From NCBI RefSeq assembly GCF_019311235.1, contig NZ_JAHWDF010000001.1, positions 337,622 through 401,621 of the forward strand: a stretch of 64,000 bases of DNA. The letters are read 5' to 3'. Position 1 is the stretch's first letter. Every line of letters starts with the position of its first letter. Source of the DNA: Mesonia aestuariivivens. GTDB taxonomy: Bacteria > Bacteroidota > Bacteroidia > Flavobacteriales > Flavobacteriaceae. The notes under the pieces were generated by a model, which saw nothing but the letters and a program-made list of their open reading frames with translations, made no database searches and was not told the DNA's origin. The translations under genes were made by a program, and so were the position numbers. Shown here piece after piece: positions 25,265-34,185 of this stretch.

Positions 25265-26989
25265 TTATTTTACAATTAATTTTTTAGTAGCAGAAACTCC
25301 ATCTTGAGAAACTTTTACTAAATATACTCCTGTAGTTAAAGCAGAAACATTTAATTGACTGTTAATGTTTTTAGCGGCTAATACTCTTTTACCTAATAAA
25401 TTATAAACCTCTACGTTTACCGCTCCTGTAGTTTTTGTTTGAATTGAAACAAAACCATTTGAAGCTGGGTTAGGGTAAAGTGAAAATTGAGAAGTTGTAA
25501 ACTTATCTGCTGCTAAAGTAGCGTTTACATCTGTCGCGAAAATTTGCGGAGTTACAGGATCAGTTCCGTTATCAAATTGCGCAGCAATACCTACTACATT
25601 TAATGTGTTTGTTGGAATTACTTCATCTATATAATCTGCATCCCAGAAGTTAGTTCTCATAGTAATTTGATCAGTTCCGTTTGAAAGCATATAGTTTGAA
25701 GCGGTAGCAAATGTCACAGTACCATCAGCATCAGTAAAGCTTACGTTTTCAAAAGCAATCATTTCAGATTCGTAATCTGCGTAGTTATTAGTAAATTCTG
25801 CAATAGTTACTATTTGTGGAGAAACAGTAAGGCCAGTAGAGGTTGCTGCACCAGGATCTGTTTCAGGAACAAATTGAAGTACTCCATTATAAGAACTTAA
25901 TTCACCAGTTACTCCTGTGATACCATCACCAATGCTGTAAGTTGTGGTAATATTACCTTCACTATCATCAATTAAAATAGCAGCTGTAGCATCTTCAATA
26001 TATTTTTGATTTCTGTTACTTTGTTGGTAAGTAAGGACAGCTTCGCTAGTTAATGTGTAGGTTTCACCAATAGTACCTGCTCTTAAATCTGCAATAGAGC
26101 TAACATTTGTAGAAGGCTCACATTCAGGAGAAGTAATCGTGTTAGTAATACTACAACTCGTACTAGTAATTGTATATGTGAAATCTGTACCTTCTGGTAT
26201 TCCTGTAACTACAATGTTTCCACTCGCCATTGTATCAGGGTCATCTGTACTTGTGATAGTTCCTTCATTTATAACGAAATTGTAAGTTTCTGTACCTCCA
26301 CCTTGAAAAGTACCGGTTACCGTATAGGTGTCAGTTCCTGAGGTTACATTGTCACAGGTAACATCTGTTATAGAAAGAGTTAAAGGGCAAGAAACGGTGC
26401 CTGGTGTAAAACTAGCAATTCCTATAATAGATTCGAAGGTATTACCGCCTTGACAGCTACCTTGTCCATCTAAAGCTAAGTTATAGAAAGTCCAATCTCC
26501 TTGATTAAAAGATCCGTTTGCAGTGGTTCCAGTATTTCTTTTTGCATACCCATCTTTGTATTCCCAAAATTCTCCAGTACCATCTACAGCATCTACACCG
26601 TATTGATCTATTACAGAGGAGTCACTGTCTAAGATAATTCTAATTCCGTCATCACCATTAACATTTACAACACCATCATTTAAAACGTTAGATGCAGAAG
26701 GATATTCAGAAGGGAAGAGTTCAGGAGAGCTACTATCACTATACACATATATGAAATCATCTGTAACAGTTCCAAATGAGGAAAGGCTTGTCGTTGTGCC
26801 CCAGCTACCTCCGTTAGATTGTTTTTCTATAGAATATAATGAAAAATCTACAGCACCATCAGCATAAATTTCTACTACTTTTGGGTTTCCTCCAGAACAG
26901 TCTCCATCAGCTATCATGGTAATAATTGGTGTTTGTCCAAATGAAATAAGTGAAATCATAAGGGCAAATAATAAAGTAATTTTCTTCAT
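25265..26989 (-). CDS. T9SS-secreted multidomain protein with lamin-tail-like and OB-like domains
   Basis: The 574-residue protein has a Sec signal at 1-18 (ending SFGQ) and a type A T9SS sorting domain at about 497-574 (FSLYPNPASNGFVSI to KKLIVK). Type IX secretion would release it or attach it to the cell surface. The first 170 residues (VVEIYADGAVDFSLYSIEK, IRIILDSDSSVIDQYG) resemble lamin-tail-like modules of secreted flavobacterial nucleases. Residues about 290-485 (SSIADLRAGTIGETYTLTSE, IGDGITGVTGELSSYNG) look like an OB-type DUF5689-like module. No catalytic domain is visible. It follows the surface lipoprotein and TonB receptor on the same strand but has its own promoter and terminator. 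Confidence 0.85.
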   Translation of the reverse strand: MKKITLLFALMISLISFGQTPIITMIADGDCSGGNPKVVEIYADGAVDFSLYSIEKQSNGGSWGTTTSLSSFGTVTDDFIYVYSDSSSPELFPSEYPSASNVLNDGVVNVNGDDGIRIILDSDSSVIDQYGVDAVDGTGEFWEYKDGYAKRNTGTTANGSFNQGDWTFYNLALDGQGSCQGGNTFESIIGIASFTPGTVSCPLTLSITDVTCDNVTSGTDTYTVTGTFQGGGTETYNFVINEGTITSTDDPDTMASGNIVVTGIPEGTDFTYTITSTSCSITNTITSPECEPSTNVSSIADLRAGTIGETYTLTSEAVLTYQQSNRNQKYIEDATAAILIDDSEGNITTTYSIGDGITGVTGELSSYNGVLQFVPETDPGAATSTGLTVSPQIVTIAEFTNNYADYESEMIAFENVSFTDADGTVTFATASNYMLSNGTDQITMRTNFWDADYIDEVIPTNTLNVVGIAAQFDNGTDPVTPQIFATDVNATLAADKFTTSQFSLYPNPASNGFVSIQTKTTGAVNVEVYNLLGKRVLAAKNINSQLNVSALTTGVYLVKVSQDGVSATKKLIVK

Positions 26990-27013
26990 AATAAAAAGTG
27001 TTTTATTGAATCA

Positions 27014-27021
27014 CAAATATA
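27014..27021 (-). promoter_or_regulatory. Predicted -7 element for the T9SS cargo gene
   Basis: TATATTTG on the minus strand is an exact match to TAnnTTTG, 24 bp upstream of the ATG. Confidence 0.6.
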
Positions 27022-27076
27022 AGCATTTGTTTAATTTTTAAATGTTACCGAATCTTTAATTTCTTGAAGCATAAAT

Positions 27077-27112
27077 AAAAAAGGCCTGTGCATTTTAGCA
27101 CAGGCCTTTTTA
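27077..27112 (-). terminator. Terminator after the surface lipoprotein gene
   Basis: AAAAGGCCTGTGC (27079-27091) pairs perfectly with GCACAGGCCTTTT (27098-27110), with a T run on the minus strand just past the stop at 27129. Confidence 0.85.
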
Positions 27113-27128
27113 TAGTATTAATTACTAG

Positions 27129-28262
27129 TTAATCTATAGTCCATCCTGCAGCCCAGCTTGGCATATCAGCACCGTTACCAGCACCTGTAGAAGTTCCTTC
27201 AGTAATGAAAGAAGTGTCTCCAGCATAATCTGTTACATTATCTACTTCATCAAACTGAATGTTTGTGAAAGTAATTTCTCCAGCAGCTACTTGGCTGTTT
27301 GCTTCTGGATCATCTGTTGCAGGTTTGATGTAGATTCCTTTTTCGTAACCATTGATGTATACATTTGATATAGCCCATTTTCCGCCTCCTTCTTTAATGA
27401 AGAAACCTCCTTCAGAGCCACCTCCAACGATAGATACGTTAGAAATTGTTGCGTCTGTCATAGGTGTGGCAGCGCCATTATCACCATTATTAGACCCTTC
27501 AATACCTGCTTTAGTACCGCCTTTGATGTACCAGTAGTTTCCTGATCCGTTCCATCCGTCAGCAAAATCGATAGAATCATCTCCACTTCCTATAGAAACT
27601 AAATGATTACCTTCTACAGTACCTCCAAAAAATTCTACACCATCATCTTTACCCATATAAGATTGAACGTAATCTACAGTTGTACCATTACCTACTCCAA
27701 ATAAAGAAAGTCCATTAAATTGCTTATCTCCATTAAACTCAGCTCCAGTATATTCTAATCTTAAGTATTTAATAGAACCAGAATTATCGCTAACTTCAGA
27801 ACCGCCGTAAGTTAAATTAGAAACCTCAGCAGTTGCAGTTTGTCCACCATCACCACCTTTGTTGGTTGGTGCTTTACCACAAACTACAAGACCACCCCAA
27901 TCTCCAGGAGCTGGTGTCTCGTTTGCAGATGTCATAACAACTGGGTTGTTAGCTTCTCCTTCAATAAAAATTTTACCTCCTTGAGCAACAGCAATATATG
28001 CGCTAGTTCCTCCGCTAGCAGAAATTTTAGTACCTGCAGGAATTGTAAGTGAAGCACCACTTTGAACCACAACAGGTCCAGTTAATTGGTATGTTTTTGA
28101 AGCATCTAACTCAGCCTCGTCACCATCATTTAATGTTAATTGAAAATCTGAAGGGTCGATAGTTACTTCGTCACCATCGTTGTTTGTGTTGTCATCATCA
28201 TCTGAACATGAGGTTACAAATAGTGCAGATAAAGCAAAAACCGAAAGAAAGAATTTTTTCAT
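27129..28262 (-). CDS. Surface-exposed lipoprotein, beta-helix-like
   Basis: The start was set at 28262, so the protein begins MKKFFLSVFALSALFVTSC; an upstream ATG at 28295 would only add 11 polar residues before the signal. The Cys at 19 is followed by SDDDD, the lipoprotein export signal that sends lipoproteins to the cell surface in this phylum. The 377 residues contain no catalytic motif, but show regular Gly/Asn/Asp-rich segments (SIKYLRLEYTGAEFNG, ISNVSIVGGGSEGGFF, WAISNVYINGYEKGIYI) suggesting a right-handed parallel beta-helix. It lies 137 bp after the TonB receptor, with terminators on both sides. It is probably the partner that captures a ligand for the receptor; this is inferred from position. 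Confidence 0.8.
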   Translation of the reverse strand: MKKFFLSVFALSALFVTSCSDDDDNTNNDGDEVTIDPSDFQLTLNDGDEAELDASKTYQLTGPVVVQSGASLTIPAGTKISASGGTSAYIAVAQGGKIFIEGEANNPVVMTSANETPAPGDWGGLVVCGKAPTNKGGDGGQTATAEVSNLTYGGSEVSDNSGSIKYLRLEYTGAEFNGDKQFNGLSLFGVGNGTTVDYVQSYMGKDDGVEFFGGTVEGNHLVSIGSGDDSIDFADGWNGSGNYWYIKGGTKAGIEGSNNGDNGAATPMTDATISNVSIVGGGSEGGFFIKEGGGKWAISNVYINGYEKGIYIKPATDDPEANSQVAAGEITFTNIQFDEVDNVTDYAGDTSFITEGTSTGAGNGADMPSWAAGWTID

Positions 28263-28346
28263 TGTTTTAGTGTTTAATTTGATTGTTTGATGCAAAAGAA
28301 CGATACAACTTTGTATTAGAGTTTATGTAAACATTAAGTGTATATT

Positions 28347-28373
28347 AAAAAAACCTCCTTTTTTAAGGAGGTT
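28347..28373 (-). terminator. Terminator after the TonB receptor
   Basis: AACCTCCTT (28352-28360) pairs with AAGGAGGTT (28365-28373), with seven T residues following on the minus strand. Confidence 0.8.
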
Positions 28374-28399
28374 CTTAACATTGGCTTAATTCTAAATAT

Positions 28400-31168
28400 T
28401 TAAAACTTATAACTAGCTGAAAAGCTGAGGGTTCTTCCTTTGTTGAAAGATCTTGTTAAAACATTTTGAGTTTGTTGTAATTGTTCAACAGTGGGGTTAA
28501 GTAAGTTTTTAGCAGAAATACCTATTCCAAAGTTTTTGGTTAAATTAGATTTGATAATTAAATCTAATGTCACAAAACCTTTATCTTCTAAACCTCCTCT
28601 TTGGTTGTTTCCTATAGCATATAATCTGTCGGAGAAATAATTTACTGCTGCGGTAGCCATAATGTCCATACTTTGTGAAAATTCTTTGCTATAGCTAATA
28701 TCTCCATTAACTAACCAGTCAGAAGCTCCTGTTAGTGGACCATTTTCTTCTGTAAATTGTACGCTGTAGTTTGTTTCTTTTCTTACTTTCTCTGCATCAA
28801 AATCTTGTTTTGTATTTAAATAAGAGATATTGGTTCCAAAACTTAATTTTTCTTCTAAATTATCATTTTCAGATTTTAATGAAAAGATATCTTTTCTTAC
28901 TTCAAGTTCTGCACCTACACCTTTTGCTTGATCGCCAGAATTTACCCAAGAGATATCGTTAGTGGCAGAAGCGATAGTGGTTTCATTAATTGGATTTTCA
29001 ATAATTTTTCCAAAAATTCCAAAAGAAATGAGCTCACCAGATTTTGGAAAAAATTCCCATTTTAAATCTGCATTATAATTGGTAGATGAATATAAATCTG
29101 GATTACCAAAATATGTATTAGTTATATCTACATATTGAAACGGAGCTCTTTCTATAAATTGTGGTAACGTATAGGTTTTACTCGCGGCAAATTTTAAATT
29201 TTGTTTTTTATTTAATTCATATTTTAAAGATAAGCTAGGTAGTACCTGAGTTTCTTTTAAAGTGCTTTCACCACCAACTGGAGCAATAGCAGTTATCCAT
29301 TCAATATTTTGTTCAATATTCTCTACTCTTACACCAGTATTTAAAATTAATTTTCCAAAGTTATATTGAAGATTAATATAACCTGCGTTTATAAATAAAT
29401 CTCCATCATATGTTTCTGGTTTTTCTGTAGATCCGCCAAATAAAGTTTTTATTTGAAATAAACTCTGATCATATGAGGATTGTGTAAAAAATTCATCCAA
29501 GTTATTAAAGTCTACGATTGGGTAATCGTTAGGATTGTTGTATGTTTTTAAAGAAAAGTTATATTGGGTTGCTTCAAAAGCAACATCTTTAGTCCTTATA
29601 TTATATCCTGCAGTTATTTTTCCTTTATAATCATTTTCTTTTTTCGCAAATTGAAAAGTAGCACTTAACCTACCCGCAATTTCATCTTCAGTTAACTCTT
29701 GATAAAACCTATGATTATTTGCATCAGAGAGTTCGGATAAGGTTTTGATACTTAGGTCTCCATCGTCATCTATTGGTCTAAGTGTGTTTTGCATGCGGTC
29801 TGGAATAGAGCTAATCATAGAATTGTAAGTTGCTCCCCAGTCAATGCTTAAATTTTCTTTTATCTTATGTTCACCTAATAATTGATTAACTAGTAACTGA
29901 GTTCTTTTAAAAGTTGATCTTCTTACGATACCACCCCCATTAGCAGCTTCATCAAATACATCTATAGTTCCGTAGTATTCTTCGTGCGCTTGATTGGTAG
30001 AGTTTATATAAAAACCGTTGTACTTGATGTTGTGATCATTGTTAATTTTATAAGTAGAATTTAGCATAAATGTACTCCCTGTGGTATAGTCATAAGATTC
30101 GTAATCAAAATTCTTTCTTGCTACCCCTTGAGTAGAAATACCACCTCTTGCAATTCCTTCTTTGTAAGTAAAATCGTTTCCAAATGAAGCATGCCCAAAA
30201 AGACTTATTCTACTTTCTGTACCTAGATCGAAACTTTTACCTCCAGTAAACCCTAAACTTGTATTGATTGGGTCTCTATCTTTTAATTCCCAACTAGTAT
30301 CAAAATTGTATCCAGACAAGGCATTGGCTGGTGGGTTTTTGTCATAAAACCCTGTAAAATTAGGTCCGTCTTGTTGTTTAAATTTATCAACGCCAATAGC
30401 ATTCGTATTCACACCAGTACCGATATTAACTTCAAAAAAACCAGGTCCTTTATAGTCTTTTCCAGCAATATTTATACTTGCACCGCCAAAATCTCCGTAA
30501 TTTCTAGTGACGTAGGTTTTATCAATATCGATAGCTTCGATAATATCTGTAGAAAAAATACCTAGATCTATATTCTTATTTAAAGAGTTGTTAGAGGGAA
30601 TAGGTAAGCCGTTAAACATAGTAGAATTATAGCGATCGCCTAGACCACGAACGTAAATATTACTAGAGCCTTCCTCTTTTGAGATCCCTGTAGTTTTGGT
30701 GACTGCGGTGGAAGCATCAGAAACTCCTTTTCGAGCAAGTTCTTGAGTTCCTATAGATTGTTTCATTTCAACCGCTTTTTTTTGCTCAAGAAGTAAGGCA
30801 GATTCTTTTTCTCTACTGTTTACTACTTGAATAAGAACTTCGTCTAAAGCGGCTGCACTTGCTCCTAAACCAGAGTTTATGGTCGTAACTTTATTGGCTA
30901 CAACTTTAACATTGGGTACTTCTAAGGTTTCATAACCCACAAAACTAAAGACAACAGTATAACTTCCAGGTTCAATATTTTCAATTTGGTAAAGTCCGTC
31001 AAAGTCTGTAGTGGTACCTTTTCCTGTACCTTTAATGGTGACGTTAGCAAATGGTAGGGGCTGGTTTCCGGTTTCTTTATCGTTGAGAAGACCGGCAATT
31101 GAACCTGTACCTTGTGCAAACGAAAATGCTGATACAAGGCAAATTAGTGTGTTGATAATTGTTTTCAT
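28400..31168 (-). CDS. TonB-dependent outer-membrane receptor with carboxypeptidase-like N-terminal domain
   Basis: Energy-coupled outer-membrane transporter. The start was moved to 31168 (MKTIINTLICLVSAFSFAQ); the ATG at 31192 adds a polar octapeptide before the signal. After the signal, a CarboxypepD_reg-like domain (about 20-105, GTGKGTTTDFDGLYQIENI), a plug domain (about 120-240, KGVSDASTAVTKTTGISKEE and SNIYVRGLGDRYNS), and a 22-strand barrel ending SFSASYKF follow. The total of 922 residues is normal. No SusD gene is present, so it is not a classical Sus pair; the surface lipoprotein beside it may play that part. It is divergent from a PhoB/PhoR-like system with phased TGTTA repeats between. 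The substrate is unknown. Confidence 0.92.
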   Translation of the reverse strand: MKTIINTLICLVSAFSFAQGTGSIAGLLNDKETGNQPLPFANVTIKGTGKGTTTDFDGLYQIENIEPGSYTVVFSFVGYETLEVPNVKVVANKVTTINSGLGASAAALDEVLIQVVNSREKESALLLEQKKAVEMKQSIGTQELARKGVSDASTAVTKTTGISKEEGSSNIYVRGLGDRYNSTMFNGLPIPSNNSLNKNIDLGIFSTDIIEAIDIDKTYVTRNYGDFGGASINIAGKDYKGPGFFEVNIGTGVNTNAIGVDKFKQQDGPNFTGFYDKNPPANALSGYNFDTSWELKDRDPINTSLGFTGGKSFDLGTESRISLFGHASFGNDFTYKEGIARGGISTQGVARKNFDYESYDYTTGSTFMLNSTYKINNDHNIKYNGFYINSTNQAHEEYYGTIDVFDEAANGGGIVRRSTFKRTQLLVNQLLGEHKIKENLSIDWGATYNSMISSIPDRMQNTLRPIDDDGDLSIKTLSELSDANNHRFYQELTEDEIAGRLSATFQFAKKENDYKGKITAGYNIRTKDVAFEATQYNFSLKTYNNPNDYPIVDFNNLDEFFTQSSYDQSLFQIKTLFGGSTEKPETYDGDLFINAGYINLQYNFGKLILNTGVRVENIEQNIEWITAIAPVGGESTLKETQVLPSLSLKYELNKKQNLKFAASKTYTLPQFIERAPFQYVDITNTYFGNPDLYSSTNYNADLKWEFFPKSGELISFGIFGKIIENPINETTIASATNDISWVNSGDQAKGVGAELEVRKDIFSLKSENDNLEEKLSFGTNISYLNTKQDFDAEKVRKETNYSVQFTEENGPLTGASDWLVNGDISYSKEFSQSMDIMATAAVNYFSDRLYAIGNNQRGGLEDKGFVTLDLIIKSNLTKNFGIGISAKNLLNPTVEQLQQTQNVLTRSFNKGRTLSFSASYKF

Positions 31169-31217
31169 GTGATCGTTTTCTTTTCGGTGCAAAGGAAGTT
31201 AAGCCGTGTATGATAAA

Positions 31218-31295
31218 TGTTATTGGTTTGTTAAGAATCTATGGTTTTACTGTTACGAAAAAGTTATTAATGTTATCTATCTAAAAGATTTGTTA
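31218..31295. promoter_or_regulatory. Phased TGTTA direct repeats, candidate operator for the adjacent response regulator
   Basis: TGTTA occurs at 31218, 31229, 31251, 31271 and 31291, all on the plus strand, in 162 bp between the divergent receptor and regulator genes. Spacings are 11, 22, 20 and 20 bp, that is, one or two helical turns. OmpR/PhoB-type regulators bind head-to-tail repeats with an 11-bp period, and the E. coli pho box also begins TGTCA. Related variants (GTTAT at 31263) occupy an intermediate position. Binding is inference. Confidence 0.5.
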
Positions 31296-31355
31296 ACTTA
31301 GAGATTTTAATATTATCTTTACTTTTACGCCCAATTAAATACCACCTTTTTAATT

Positions 31356-32039
31356 ATGGAAAACCAGAACATTACCATCCTATTAGTAGATGATGAGCCA
31401 GATATCTTAGAAATTGTAGGTTATAACCTTTCTGCGGAAGGCTATACGGTGATTACTGCAGAGAATGGATTGAAAGCAGTTAAATTAGCTAAAAAGAAAA
31501 AGCCAGATTTAATTATATTAGATGTGATGATGCCAGAGATGGATGGTATCGAGGCTTGTGAGCAAATTAGAAAAATTCCAGATTTGCAGAATACCATCAT
31601 TACCTTTTTAACTGCTAGAGGTGAAGATTACTCTCAAGTAGCTGGTTTTGATGCAGGAGCAGACGACTATATTACCAAACCTATTAAACCTAAACTTTTA
31701 ATTAGTAAGGTGAAAGCACTTTTAAGACGCTTAAAGTCAGAAGAAAACGAAGAAAATATTACTACAATAGGAGATCTAACCATTAATAGAGATGAGTATA
31801 AAATTGTAAAAGGTAAAGAAGAAATTATTTTACCTAGAAAAGAATTTGAACTGTTATCTTTATTAGCTTCTAACCCTGGTAAAGTATTTAAAAGAGAAGA
31901 TATTTTAAATAAAGTATGGGGTAATGAAGTAGTCGTTGGTGGAAGAACGATTGATGTTCATATTAGAAAACTTCGAGAAAAAATTGGAGATAATAAGTTT
32001 AAGACCGTAAAAGGGGTGGGTTATAAGTTTGTAATTTAA
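31356..32039 (+). CDS. PhoB/OmpR-family response regulator
   Basis: The 227-residue protein has a receiver domain at about 6-122 with the acidic pocket VDDEPD (11-16), phospho-acceptor Asp56 in LIILDVMMP, and Lys in DYITKPI. It is followed by a winged-helix DNA-binding domain at about 130-227 (LPRKEFELLSLLASNPGKVF, GRTIDVHIRKLREKIGD). The sequence is closest in style to PhoB. The stop and the kinase start share one base (TAATG), so both are made together. The likely target is the divergent TonB receptor and perhaps its own promoter. Confidence 0.94.
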   Translation: MENQNITILLVDDEPDILEIVGYNLSAEGYTVITAENGLKAVKLAKKKKPDLIILDVMMPEMDGIEACEQIRKIPDLQNTIITFLTARGEDYSQVAGFDAGADDYITKPIKPKLLISKVKALLRRLKSEENEENITTIGDLTINRDEYKIVKGKEEIILPRKEFELLSLLASNPGKVFKREDILNKVWGNEVVVGGRTIDVHIRKLREKIGDNKFKTVKGVGYKFVI

Positions 32040-33118
32040 TGGCAAAAGAGTTTAAACGTTCCTATAAATTTGCATTTTATACCTCCTTATTCATTACCAT
32101 ATTTACAACCCTATTATTGGTAGTTCACGAGGTGTTATTTGCTACTTTTTATTTACCGTATGTAGTAGGGTTTGCAATTACCGTTTATTGCTTTGCTTTT
32201 TTAATTATTCAACTAAGGATAGAGCATTTTATTTATAGACGAGTAAAAGCAGTTTACGATAACGTTTCGTTATTAGAATCTTCCTCGTTACAAGAACAGC
32301 AAGTCACTACAGATATGGCAACGCTTACGCGTGAAGTAGAAAAATTTGCCGAAGGGAAGAAACTAGAAATAGAAACCCTGAAAATTAGAGAAAATTACCG
32401 TAAAGAATTTATGGGTAACGTCTCTCATGAATTAAAAACACCTCTGTTTACCGTACAAGGTTATATTCTAACTCTTATTGATGGTGCTATAAAAGACAAG
32501 AATGTTCGAGATAAATATTTAAACAGAGCTAGTAAAGGCTTAGACCGTCTTATCTATATCGTTAAAGATTTAGATATGATTACCAAATTAGAAACTGGTG
32601 ACTTGCATTTAGTTGAAGAAGAATTTGATATTATTGAAGTTGTCGAGAGTGTTTTTGATTTGTTAGAAATGAAAGCTCAGAAGAAAAACATTTCTTTAAC
32701 GTTCGATATCGATTATGAAACGCCTGTGTATGTTTTTGCAGATAAAGATAAAATACAGCAAGTAGTAACTAATTTAGTGGTAAACTCTATTAAATACGGT
32801 AAATCTGGCGGTACTACCGAAGTAAGTGTAGAAAACCTTATTAAAAATAAGGTGATTGTAAGAACTACAGATAACGGCGAAGGTATACAGCAAAAAAATA
32901 TCCCTAGACTTTTTGAACGTTTCTATCGGGTAGATAAGAGTGGTTCCCGTAAAGAAGGCGGCTCTGGTTTAGGACTTTCTATAGTAAAACATATTCTCGA
33001 AGCTCATCACGAAAAAATATATGTAGAAAGTGACTTTGGCGTAGGTAGTGAATTTTCTTTTACGCTAGAAAAGGGAAAACATGTCACTCCACTCAGGAAT
33101 GCTATTGCCAAATCTTAA
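32039..33118 (+). CDS. Membrane sensor histidine kinase, PhoR-like
   Basis: The 359-residue kinase has two close membrane helices (about 12-31 and 38-58) with almost no periplasmic loop, so it probably does not sense an external ligand directly. The dimerisation domain has phospho-His130 in NVSHELKTPLF, and the ATPase domain shows the N box (VTNLVVNSIKYG), G1 (TTDNGEGI) and G2 (GGSGLGLSIV). The short sensor resembles Bacteroidota and Firmicutes PhoR, which senses via partner proteins. Its last 54 bp overlap the 3' end of a convergent glycosyltransferase gene. Confidence 0.93.
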   Translation: MAKEFKRSYKFAFYTSLFITIFTTLLLVVHEVLFATFYLPYVVGFAITVYCFAFLIIQLRIEHFIYRRVKAVYDNVSLLESSSLQEQQVTTDMATLTREVEKFAEGKKLEIETLKIRENYRKEFMGNVSHELKTPLFTVQGYILTLIDGAIKDKNVRDKYLNRASKGLDRLIYIVKDLDMITKLETGDLHLVEEEFDIIEVVESVFDLLEMKAQKKNISLTFDIDYETPVYVFADKDKIQQVVTNLVVNSIKYGKSGGTTEVSVENLIKNKVIVRTTDNGEGIQQKNIPRLFERFYRVDKSGSRKEGGSGLGLSIVKHILEAHHEKIYVESDFGVGSEFSFTLEKGKHVTPLRNAIAKS

Positions 33119-34117
33119 ACCTTGATAGAGTTTTATTTCTTCTAATTTTTCAATAGTAAAATGATGTTGCTTGCAGTAAGGAGCAATGTTGTTTTCTTGT
33201 AAGCGTTTAGCAAGATAAATTTGTTCTGTTTGCCCAGGTGTGGGAATAAAAAATGCCTTCTTCTCCAATTTGGCTAAATCCATTAAAGTAGTGTAACCTG
33301 ACCTAGCAAGTATGTTTTCGCTTTGGTTAAATGCATTTTCTAAAGCTTTACCTATTAAGAAATTATAAATGGTTAGATTTTCTCGAGTTTCTTTAGTTTG
33401 TACCTCATCCATTACTCCTCTAATAAAAATTATTTTTCGCGGATCATCTTTTAATTCATGCAATAACTTTTCTTCTAAAAGCGTGCGTTGAGGTTCAGGC
33501 CCAGAGAGCATCACCATTAAATCGTAAATTATTGGTAACTCTCTTTTGTTTAATCGGCTTAAGGGTCCAATGTATTTTAATTGAAAATCATTTTTTTCTT
33601 TTAAATGACCTAGTTTTCCACTTAAATTAGGCTCTTGTTCTAGATCTGGCACCCAACATTCTTTAAACTTTTTAATGTAACGTTGATGTAATTTAGAGCT
33701 AAAGTAGGTAGTCTTCCCAGAAAGAACATTAAGCTGATGCGTGATAAATACCGAGGGTATAAATTTGCAATTAACCCCAAGTCTATTGTCAGAAATAATT
33801 CCGCTTAAATCTTCTTTAGTGTAAATTTCTAATGCTATTTTGCGTTCTTCAGTAATTGTTTTGGAGATTTTGAATGTCTTTAAAAGTATTTTCGATTTAA
33901 AAAAATACCCTTTTTTTGCATACCTAATGTCATACGAGGGGAGTTCGTAAAACTTCAAGTGAGGAAATTCTTTTTTTAGTAAAGCAAGTGCGCTTCCGTC
34001 AGAAGCAATAATCGGTTCAAAATTATTTGCTTCTAATGCGTTAATAATAGGGATGCATCTAGTGGCATGTCCCAATCCCCAATTTAATGGAGCGACTAAA
34101 ATCTTTTTTTTCGGCAT
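33065..34117 (-). CDS. MurG/UGT-like glycosyltransferase (GT-B fold)
   Basis: The start at 34117 (MPKKKILVAPLNWGLGHATR) gives the expected N-terminal glycine-rich strand-loop of GT-B enzymes; an upstream start at 34168 would add 17 polar residues. The 350-residue protein has two Rossmann-like halves; NILARSGYTTLMDLAKLEKKAFFIPTPG-type sequence near the C-terminus is the donor-binding region with the typical Glu/Gln. COG1819-type enzymes transfer nucleotide sugars to lipids or antibiotics; the substrate here is unknown. The 3' end overlaps the kinase gene by 54 bp in convergent orientation. Confidence 0.82.
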   Translation of the reverse strand: MPKKKILVAPLNWGLGHATRCIPIINALEANNFEPIIASDGSALALLKKEFPHLKFYELPSYDIRYAKKGYFFKSKILLKTFKISKTITEERKIALEIYTKEDLSGIISDNRLGVNCKFIPSVFITHQLNVLSGKTTYFSSKLHQRYIKKFKECWVPDLEQEPNLSGKLGHLKEKNDFQLKYIGPLSRLNKRELPIIYDLMVMLSGPEPQRTLLEEKLLHELKDDPRKIIFIRGVMDEVQTKETRENLTIYNFLIGKALENAFNQSENILARSGYTTLMDLAKLEKKAFFIPTPGQTEQIYLAKRLQENNIAPYCKQHHFTIEKLEEIKLYQGLRFGNSIPEWSDMFSLF

Positions 34118-34120
34118 AAT

Positions 34121-34128
34121 CAAAAATA
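34121..34128 (-). promoter_or_regulatory. Predicted -7 element for the GT-B glycosyltransferase
   Basis: TATTTTTG on the minus strand matches TAnnTTTG. It ends 4 bp before the chosen ATG, which would make the mRNA almost leaderless. Confidence 0.35.
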
Positions 34129-34185
34129 ACTTTATTAGGCTCTGCTTTATTTTATTTAATTTTACCAAAATATTAAATAATACCT

